From Anniella stebbinsi (Eukaryota; Chordata; Lepidosauria; Squamata; Anniellidae), in contig JARDYH010000004.1 in assembly GCA_029215795.1 (NCBI GenBank), forward strand, positions 217,366,017-217,430,016: a stretch of DNA of 64,000 nucleotides. Reading direction: 5' to 3'. Position numbers and translations under genes: made by a program. The notes under the pieces are model-generated. The model had not been told where the DNA came from. It ran no database searches and saw only the letters and a program-made list of their open reading frames with translations. Position 1 is the stretch's first letter; every line of letters begins with the position of its first letter. Below are positions 56,401-64,000 of this stretch, piece by piece.

Positions 56401-59145
56401 TTCCTCCAATAAGCTCAGGGCAGTAATATGTAAGGTTATTTTTTTCCTCCTCTCCTCAAAGCATGCCTGTCAGGTGAGCAGGGGGTTGGACTCGATGGCC
56501 TTATAGGCCCCTTCCAACTCTACTATTGTATGATTCTATGAGTTAGGATGGGAGCCAGTGAATTGTCCAAGATCACCTATCGAGCTTCATGGTTCATTAA
56601 GGATTTAAAGCTTAGACTCCTTCATCCAAGTACAACACTCCATCAATTAAACTGTAATAATATGTTGGATCCACTTTGTAAACTACTGTATTTTAATTGC
56701 TTTTGTTATTTTCAAATTTAATTGAAAATAATAATTGCTGCTCTGGTCTAGATTACTAAATAGGAAGGCAACTCCAGCATCTTCCATTTGTATTATACAG
56801 AGAGTCTCTCTCTCGTTCTCTTCCCACAAGTATAGAGGTTTCATAATATTTAATGTTTGGAACAACCATTTTGAGTTTTGTACATTTTTCAACCTGATCC
56901 TTCATTTCTCATTCTGCCAAATAAAAACTCATACTTATCGTCATTCTTCTAATGGTTTTCAGGGAATATAAAGATTGCAGACAATAAAAACTATAATTTT
57001 GTAGCTAGACTTCCTGCAAGTTGTCTTCAATGTTTATGATTAATCTTTGGTAATCAGGCTTGAATTTAATTGATATACTTTCCCACTTATATTCTTAGTT
57101 ATTTTAGATTAGCTCATGTGCCATTTGTTTTAGAGCTATACAAGGTGCAATTCAAACATAAGTATTTTGTTTTAATCCTAAATTTAGGCTCAGAAAGCAT
57201 GTACAAATATGCAATCTGACTTGTATGGTAGTTATAAAACACAAAATTTCTTACCATATTTGCCTTACTGGACACTTGTTCATTATGTGAACTACATTCC
57301 CGTCTCCATAATGTAACTGAAAAGAGAAATGCATACAGACTTGTAAAAGTACATATGAAGTAGCCCAGCAAAGAAGCTAGCCCTGACAGCAGAGTAAGGT
57401 TGTCAGTCTCCCTTTTTGAACACCTACGCAGAAACTCGGTATAGTATATTAACAGATTAGCATAGAGCAAGGGCCCCCAACATGTTGCTTGTGGGGCCCC
57501 CCAATGGTGCCCATGAGGGAGTCCCCAATGTGACACCCACAAGCACCCACAAAGCTTTTTAAAAATTCCTTTTTAAAATATGTGTACATGGATATATATC
57601 CATAGCAATGCCTACATATGAAATGCCTACATATGAAAATACAACAGTCTAACTATTATACAGCCTTGCTATTTCCTTCCAAACATTCCCTTTTCTCTGC
57701 CATTTCTCTCCCTTCTCCATCCCTTGCCTTTTTTTCTCTTTCTTCCTAGTCCCTAGCCTGGCTCTTTCTCTCCTACTCGCTCCTTTATTAGGCAGTTTCT
57801 CTTGACTCCCTACTTTTAGCCTTGCTATTTTTCTCCTCCACCTTTTTACCTCACTGCTAATCCCTACTTGTATCTTCTCATCCCTCTACCCCTTTGCCAT
57901 GCTATTTTCTCCTCCTTCCTAGTCGTTAGCCTCAATATTTCTCTCTCAGAATTAGCCAAGCCCCCACAGCAGCCATTATTTGATTAGCCACATCCTCCAT
58001 GGAAGCCATTTTTTAGTGATGGCCACAACAGTTTCTCAAATTACCAAATGTGCCAAAAAGATTAGGGACCCCTGGCATAGTGGGTGCAACAATGATTTCT
58101 TAGCAGAAATACTGACATTTGCATAGCCTTGTATTTAAAAACTCACCAGGCTGTCATAGGTGATAAGGAATCTCATGCAGGTGAGTGAGCTGCCTAGCAG
58201 GGGAGAGAGAGGTCACTCTCTTACACCACCACCATCCTGCTAGGAGCCTGCATTTCCATGCTCTGTGCAGAGAAGGCTAGTAAAAACTATGGCAGGCTTG
58301 TAACTTGTGAGCTTATTTACAAGGCTGCATTTGGAGAAGCCACAGAAATGAATGCATACAAAGCACAAAACAATAGCTATATAGTTGGCACATCATCTCC
58401 AGTATGCTACAGTAAGCAGTATACAGCTGACTTCAACTCAAAAACAAAGCCACATACTTCAAAGTCTAAAGGAACAAGCGTCCATTACTTTCAAGTGGAC
58501 ATTGATCGTTTGTGTTACACATATACTGTGTTTTGATGCCAGTCTGGACCTGTAAACCAAGATCCATATAAGGCTCAGATCAGCAAGGAAGCCTAGGTGA
58601 AACACTTGAAAACTCGTTTCTGCAGGCTTCTGTTGGTAGGTACCACAACATCAAAGCTATACAGTAACAGTCTCTAACTTTTTAAAAAAAGGCAGCTACA
58701 ATTTTGCTTTGAATATCCGATTTCTTTTCTGTGTCATATCTATATGCTTGACTGTTTTCCTCTCTCCCAAAGCTCATACAGAAAATCCATGGGAAACCCA
58801 CCTAGGGAATCCACTTTTAAAAAGAAAAAGAAATGGTCAAAGACTCTGTAACGTCAGCATCTATATAAAAAGGCATTTTAAAAAATGCTTTTCATATCAC
58901 TGCGCTGTCGTGCATAGAAACCCCACCTCTTTTGAATTTTCATCTCCAAGACATGACTACCCCAATACACAGAAGGCGAGCAAACTAAGTTAAAGGGATG
59001 GAGATCAGTTCTCTCCCAGGATGGGAAGGATTTCTTCTCTCTTACCTGCAGCAGAAGCCCTAGTAACCTTCCTCACAGCGGCGAGGACATAGCAAAGCCG
59101 CCCCGAGCCCGTAGGAGAAGTAACCAAGCTGATCAAAGCGGCCAT
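53471..59145 (-). CDS. MRPS18C: MRPS18C, mitochondrial ribosomal protein bS18m, 6 coding exons, 146 aa
   Basis: A small-subunit protein of the mitochondrial ribosome. Exons in transcript order: 59145-59046, 57316-57255, 55709-55626, 54189-54132, 53702-53643, 53547-53471, with GT/AG borders and phases that agree over 441 nt. It starts [20 protein letters not shown], a basic, Ser/Thr-rich N-terminus fitting a mitochondrial import signal. Conserved blocks are [54 protein letters not shown], then FMSVTYKDP and ICNIKYPE at the end. Human MRPS18C is 142 aa and collinear. Cys69, Cys72 and Cys104 keep the spacing of the human cysteines that, as I recall from mammalian mitoribosome structures, bind an iron-sulphur cluster with bS6m. 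It is divergently transcribed from HELQ and converges on ABRAXAS1. Confidence 0.95.
54655..54740 (+). repeat. L2-like 3' tail
   Basis: 'caccctgagagctttggcta' followed by a (TAAAA/TAAAT)n tail, inside MRPS18C intron 3. Confidence 0.5.
56034..56127. repeat. 94-bp duplicated intronic segment, copy 1
   Basis: Nearly identical (two substitutions in 94 bases by eye) to 58787-58880 in the neighbouring intron, in direct orientation. It contains 'taacgtcagcatctatataaaa', a TATA-like motif with an upstream CGTCA. It runs into a perfect hairpin at 56124-56163. Confidence 0.85.
56124..56163. repeat. 17-bp perfect hairpin
   Basis: 56124-56140 pairs exactly with 56147-56163 across a 6-nt loop, directly after the 94-bp duplicated segment. 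The other copy of that segment has no such hairpin. Confidence 0.85.
56470..56545 (+). repeat. CR1 LINE 3' tail
   Basis: 'gagcagggggttggactcga' and 'ataggccccttccaactcta' with an 'attgtatgattctatgag' end, the 3' terminus of the CR1 subfamily at 5130-5560. Confidence 0.72.
57465..58085. mobile_element. Probable decayed DNA transposon in MRPS18C intron 1
   Basis: The left side reads 'agcaagggcccccaacatgt' and the right side 'ttagggacccctggcatag', loosely inverted ends. Between them lies a long pyrimidine-rich stretch of CTCC/TTCC words. Family not recognised. Confidence 0.35.
58787..58880. repeat. 94-bp duplicated intronic segment, copy 2
   Basis: Direct repeat of 56034-56127, 2.75 kb away on the other side of MRPS18C exon 2. 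Confidence 0.85.
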
Positions 59146-59746
59146 GTTTTCTGCCTGTCAAGCTTCCGCTACAGAAAAGTCGAAGAGTAACACTCAAACA
59201 GTTCCCCCTCACAACATTTCCGTGGTTTCGCGCAGGCGCCGTGCTACCGAAAAAAAGCGGGAAGGCACAGACATTCCGCTCGAGTTGCCAGCTAACTCCG
59301 ATACCCAATCACCGCACGCAGTTCTCTTCATCGCCCCGCCCGTCCACCTGTCAATAATCATTTGCGGCACGGGCTTTATTCTCTTTCACTTCACCTACAC
59401 CCTTTCCTCCGCGTTTCTCATCGCCCAATCGGGTCCAAGAACAGGAAGTGACGTATTTACCATTCATACGCTACCAAATGACCGTTAAGGGAAGAGAGGG
59501 GGGACGGACGTTAACGTCAGTTTCTTTTCTGCGTCACCCTTCTTTCTAGTACTTGGTATAGTCCTCGCACGGGCCAGAACACTGCTCTGGGAAGAACTGG
59601 ACGATTCCTTTTTATTGGGAGGGGGGGAGAAGAAGAGAGGAAAATGGACCCTTTGTTTCTCCTCATGAGCACCAGCCCACTTCTCCGCCTGGCGCAGGAT
59701 TGACCGACCCTGACGGGGAGCCAGGGGCAGACTATGCCGCTGCCTC
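59146..59746. promoter_or_regulatory. Bidirectional promoter of MRPS18C and HELQ
   Basis: About 600 bp separate the two start codons. Visible candidate sites are an NRF-1-like CGCGCAGGCGCC at 59229-59240, an ETS-like TTTCCG just before it, CCAAT at 59425-59429, and a composite ETS/CRE site GGAAGTGACGTA at 59444-59455. There is no TATA box. NRF-1 and ETS sites are usual at nuclear genes for mitochondrial proteins, which fits MRPS18C. The head-to-head arrangement is the same in human. Site function is inferred from motif match only. Confidence 0.75.
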
Positions 59747-59865
59747 ATGGAAGGCGACGGGGTCGCTTTGAGGAGGACGCGGGAGCGACGGCCGGCGAGA
59801 CGAGCCGGTTCGTCTGGCAAAAGGAGCCGGGACCGGACTTGCTCCCGCTCTCTGCCCGCCCGTAA
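59734..59865 (+). other. Short upstream ORF overlapping the HELQ start
   Basis: ATG at 59734 opens 43 codons ending at TAA 59863-59865 in a different frame from HELQ, and starts 13 bases before the HELQ ATG. It matters only if the transcript starts upstream of 59734. Confidence 0.45.
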
Positions 59866-62665
59866 GAAACTGAGCTCCGGGGGAGACGGGGACGGTCAGG
59901 AGGAACTGGAGCCTGAGGTACCACGACACGGAGCCCCGGCTCCCGTCCCCTGTATTCGGCTGGCTGACCCTCCCTGGGGCCTTCTTTCCTTGGCTGAGCA
60001 TTGAAGCCTTCGGGGACATGCCCGTCCAGCCTCGGAGCACCTATTTGTGGCTGGCATAGGGTGACCATATGGAAAGGAGGACGGGGCTCCTGTATCTTTA
60101 ACAGTTGTATAGAAAAGGGATTGTCAGCAGGTGTCATTTGTATGCATGCAGCACCTGATGAAATTCCCTCTTCATCACAACAGTCAAAGCTGCAAGAACT
60201 ATACTAGAGTGGCCAGATACAAAAGAGGGCAGGGCTCCTGCAGCTTTAACTGTTGTGCTGAAGAGGGAATTTAACTAGGTGCTGCATGCATACAAATAAC
60301 ACCTGCTGACAGTCCCTTTTCTATACAGCTGTTAAAGATACAGGAGCCCCGTCCTCCTTTTCATATGGTCACCCTAGGCTGGCAGTTATTATTATGTGTA
60401 TTTATTTATTTCATTTTTATACTGCCCAGTAGCCAAGGCTCTCAGGACAGTTCACAGAAGATACACATCATAATACAAGATAATTAAAACATAATATCAA
60501 ATCTCTAACAAGCAAAATTTAAAAGCGGTTTAAATAGGTAAAACATTTACAATAAGATACTGGGACCAGGCAGAAACAACTGACATAAGTCCCATGTCAT
60601 ATGCCATCAAATGCCTGGGAGTAGAGGATGGTCTTACCCTGGTACCAAAAAAGTTTGACAGTGTTGACACCAGGCGGATCTCACAGAGGAGTGATTATAG
60701 CCCCCATTTGCCCTCATCATGGGGCCACCACTGAGAAGTCCCTCTCCCTTGTTGCTACCTTACGAGCCTCCCTTCGAAGAGCACTCGGAGGGAGCCCTCT
60801 AATGTTCATCATAGCATCTGGATAGATTCAGATCAGGAGAGGCGCTCCTTCAGGTATTGTGGTCCCGAGCCATGTAAGGCTTTATAGGTTAAAACCAGCA
60901 GCTTGAATTGGGTAGCCAATGCAAGCAGGCCGGAATTGTGCTATATGCTCAGACCTTCTGGTCCTTGTTATTAATCTGGCTGCTGTATTTTGCACAAGCT
61001 GCAACTTCTGAAGAATCTTCAAGGGCAGCCCCACATAGAGGGCATTGTAGTAATCTAAGCTGGAGGTTACCAGAGCGTAGACTACTGAAGCCAGGTGATC
61101 TGTGTCCAGATAGTTGGGCCACCAGTCACAGCTGGTAGACAGCACTTCGTGCCACTGAGGCCACCTGAGCCACTAATGACAGAGATAGCTTCAAGAAAAA
61201 CCCCGAGCTACAAACCTGCGCCAAGCTAAATAGAATGTACTGCTGTGCTGTTTATTTTTGTGCCGCATTTCAACAAAGGCTCTCAATGCAATAGGCACAA
61301 AAATAAAAATATGTGGTAAAAACAATATAAAACTATACATACATTTAAGCTCAATTACACATACCTAAAATAATGCTTATAAAAGCATGTAAACTTTTTA
61401 AAAAATGATTTTAGTGGAAACAGCATCAGAATAACAACTGAGGTTGCAGTCCTATACATGTTTACCTTGGGATCATATTTCATTGACCTAGACTCCATAA
61501 ATCACATGTATAAATGAATTGTAGGTGATTTTCAGATCCAAATAGTTTTTGCACAGTCAGAAGGTTTCAGTGTAGCCTATTTTACTGGTAAGATCAATCT
61601 AGATTATTAAGATTTATATATATATTAGAGAGCCATCCTGGGACATAGGAGATTTTGGATTCCTGGATCCGAGGTCAGAGACTGTGCTTCGACCTCGGAG
61701 CCAGGAAACTGAGCTCCCTGTCCCCTAGCAGTTGGCGTGGAGAGACTCTCACTAGCTTCTTCTACAAGCTTGCAAACGCGAGCTCATATAGGCATGAAAG
61801 TCAGTTCCCCATCTATGCTATGGGGTTATTACTTTTCAATCCTTATGAGTTGTTGTATGGTAAAATGCTTTAAACCCCCTAAAGTTATGTATATAAATGC
61901 CAACTATTAAAGAAGATCATATAGACTCCTTTTTCTTGCAGTACATTTGCAGTGAAGATGACATGTTTGGGGACTATGACAGCTTTTCTGGCAACAGCTC
62001 TTTGCTAGCCGAAGTAAATGACATAGAGCAATGGTGCATGCAGTCTAGCGATAAGGATCTGGATTATAAAAATGAAGATCGGAATACCACTGTAAGGCCT
62101 GAATGGGGAGATGTTCAGCTACAGAATGCCAAGAATATGCCACAGACATTTTCAACCAGAAGAGAATATGATTCCTCAAGGACTATGAAAGAACAACAAG
62201 ATAGCAGTCTAAAACCTCAAGATGATAGTCTAGAAAACCTGCCATCACAGCTTTTATTTCTTAAAAAATCAGATGACTGCTTAAATGGCCTTAACATAGC
62301 AGAAAATGTAAATGAAAGAGCCTATTACGTGAACGTCAGTGTTGACAAGAACTCAGATCTACCTTACTGCCATGATATAGAGAATGATAATAAACATAGC
62401 AAACAATCTACAAGTGCATTGTCCGAACCAAGTAGGAGAAAGAGCCTCAAAGATCATCTCAAAAGTGTAATGGTTGGGAATGCCAGAGCTTCAACTCCAC
62501 TGTTATCTAAATGTAGACAGCTCAAAGAAGCTGTTGTTTCTGAAGAGATGGGTGTTGCTGAGAAAAATAACAAAGCTTCTTTTGTTGATATTGGTCCTTT
62601 TTATGGCTTACCCACCAAAGTCAAGGAGCTACTACTACAGTTCAGAGGAATTGAGAAACTTTATG
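59747..62665 (+). CDS. HELQ: HELQ, coding exons 1 and 2 (partial gene)
   Basis: HELQ is a superfamily 2, 3'-to-5' DNA helicase acting in replication-linked repair of crosslinks and double-strand breaks. Exon 1 is 59747-59917 (57 codons, phase 0, donor GTACCA). Exon 2 is 61942-62665 (acceptor TTCTTGCAG, 241 codons plus one base, donor GTAATA). Exon 1 is Arg/Ser-rich (MEGDGVALRRTRERR) and poorly conserved, as expected for this N-terminus. Exon 2 contains DDMFGDYDSFSGNS, SRRKSLKDHLKSVMVGNARA, TPLLSKCRQLKEAVVSEEM and DIGPFYGLPTKVKELLLQFR, ending GIEKLY. These are collinear with the human protein up to the point just before its helicase domain (GIEKLYEWQ). The ATP-binding and DEAH-type motifs are in later exons beyond 64000. 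An upstream out-of-frame ATG lies at 59734. Confidence 0.93.
60057..60376. mobile_element. 320-bp palindromic hAT-type MITE with perfect 8-bp duplication, in HELQ intron 1
   Basis: Begins TAGGGTGACCATATGG and ends CATATGGTCACCCTA. GGCTGGCA lies at 60049-60056 and again at 60377-60384. The two halves are inverted copies ('ctcctgtatctttaacagtt' at the left, its complement at the right). Same family as 26913-27498. Confidence 0.9.
60395..61250 (-). repeat. L2-like LINE 3' part in HELQ intron 1
   Basis: On the minus strand about 60882-61145 reads SVVYALVTSSLDYYNALYVG and LPLKILQKLQLVQNTAARLI, the L2-type reverse-transcriptase C-terminus. The 3' tail ('actgcccagtagccaaggct') follows with 'tatttatttattt' at 60404-60416. 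Confidence 0.78.
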
Positions 62666-64000
62666 GTAATACCACCATACCTTTTGTTGTAGTATTAGCT
62701 TTTGTTTTGGTTGCCCTTCAATGCAGCCTTTGCATTTTATATGTTTGTGAAACTGAATTGGTTGTTTGTGTTTTTGTACATACTGTTGAAGCAGAATTAC
62801 ATTTGTATGTGTTAAAGAGAGGATAAAATATTCCTCTTGTAAAATGGAGAACACATGGAAAAACTTGCGTGACATAAAATTTTATTGAGACAATCTCTGG
62901 TATGTCAAGCTCAGATCGTACAAGCTGTCATTTCACTGTTATGACATCTTTAGAAGAGCATTAGTGCAAAGTAAGGCTTCACTTAGAGAAGCAAGAATGT
63001 GCTTTTGCATTCACCATGGTAACATGGAGCTGATGACATGTAAATGTAAAAGAATTGCAGTATTGGCCTGAAAATGCAAACTAGCTGTAATGCCAATTAA
63101 CTAACATCCACAAAGATGTCCCACACATTGTCTAACTTTGGATTGGTGTATGAGGATGTAACACCCCACACACTTTTCCCTCTTCAGAATCCCCTTGTCT
63201 ACTCAAAAGATCCTCTTCAACCATAATCTCTAATGCATGCAGTTGTATAAACACTGTATTTCCCTCAATTAAATCTACAAGGAGATCTGGCAGGAAAAGT
63301 CAGCTGTCTCTCCCTACTTTTTACTTTTGAGATGTAATCGCTAGCTTTCTTCTGCCATGTGAGACTCATCTGATTGGTTGGTGGATTTTTTGCTATCGAT
63401 CTTCCTTCTCCTTTTCTGAGACTTGCACCATAAAAATAAGGGGGCTAAGGTTGCAATCCTAGCCAGATGCCCGGCAACCTCCAAACTGGCATCCTATGCA
63501 GAGTGGGAGAAGCATGGAGATGATCTTTGCCTCCACACTCTTCCCACTCTGCATTTCAGCTAGATGGGCATTTTCTAGCTGAGACTTCGGGGGAAGAAGA
63601 GGGAAGGAGGCTGGGGAGGCCGGAGGATTGCTGATAAGCTGGTCACCCCAGTCCCCTCCCTGCCCAAGGGACCCCCCCCCACACACACACACGTTACTTT
63701 CCCTCCAAGGTAACTTTTGCTGCGAGGAAGTAGAGGTGGAGAGCTCAACTTTCCTATACCGCCCCCAATGCTATCAAAGAGCAATAGGATTGCTATCCTT
63801 CTCCTCCCCTCTTTTATCTTTTGTCCTTATTTTTGCTTAGGAAAATGCTATGGACCCCTTGCAGACAGATCAGTGGCCTGGAATGCAGAAGGTGACTTCA
63901 CCTTGTTTGTAAGTTAGAAGAACTAAGTTAGGATTTCCAAGTGTAATAACCCAGTTAGGCTCCATTACTCTATAATGTTGAATGGAGCCCCACTTTATTT
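62666..64000 (+). other. HELQ: HELQ intron 2, partial
   Basis: No reading resembling the next HELQ block (Glu-Trp-Gln-His and the Walker A region) was found before the end of the window. It contains an (AC)n-like tract at 63679-63691. No other feature recognised. Confidence 0.6.

Noticed and set aside
60059..60374. Tc1/mariner-type MITE with TA duplication
   Set aside because: The flanking TA can be read that way, but the 8-bp GGCTGGCA repeats directly outside TAGGG/CCCTA fit hAT better and are exact.
63841..63917. Candidate HELQ exon 3 near the window end
   Set aside because: The translation does not resemble the expected helicase N-terminal block, and no acceptor in the right phase is present.

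Overview
The window looks like nuclear DNA of a sauropsid vertebrate, most likely a squamate reptile (lizard). The evidence is four recognisable vertebrate genes with small exons and long introns, plus many CR1-like and L2-like LINE 3' ends, a tRNA-derived SINE and palindromic MITEs of the kind common in lizard genomes. The gene order GPAT3(-), ABRAXAS1(+), MRPS18C(-), HELQ(+) is the mirror image of human 4q21. The species call is inference; the gene calls rest on exon-by-exon reading of splice sites and reading frames.

Layout. 1-10249 is repeat-rich and is probably GPAT3 intron 1. The first GPAT3 coding exon lies at 10250-10393 (minus) inside a CpG-rich block. 10394-36135 is the GPAT3/ABRAXAS1 intergenic interval. 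It contains a decayed DIRS-like retrotransposon (about 13600-14542 and 25344-26000) split by a complete 10,785-bp hAT-superfamily transposon at 14551-25335. That hAT is flanked by a perfect 8-bp target-site duplication. ABRAXAS1 occupies 36136-51464 in nine coding exons (403 aa). MRPS18C runs on the minus strand from 59145 to 53471 in six coding exons (146 aa) and converges on ABRAXAS1. HELQ starts at 59747, sharing a roughly 600-bp bidirectional promoter with MRPS18C; only its first two coding exons (298 complete codons) are inside the window.

The most unusual object is the hAT. It has about 1.1-1.3 kb terminal inverted repeats, themselves made of degenerate 145-165-bp tandem units and ending in GGATCGG-type satellite. 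It carries its own CCAAT/TATA promoter, an intact 842-aa BED-finger transposase, two tandem arrays, and a chain of seven exon-like modules (21125-23738). Joined at canonical GT/AG sites, these modules give one uninterrupted 379-codon frame whose stop overlaps an AATAAA signal. I know of no hAT described with such a cargo gene. Three of its exons are copies of the same 115-nt module, and one copy is read in a different frame from the other two.

The host genes belong to genome maintenance (ABRAXAS1 in the BRCA1-A complex, HELQ DNA helicase), mitochondrial translation (MRPS18C) and triacylglycerol synthesis (GPAT3). They are neighbours by ancient synteny, not an operon. ABRAXAS1 here ends in Ser-Pro-Ala-Ile instead of the Ser-Pro-Thr-Phe BRCA1-binding tail known in human.
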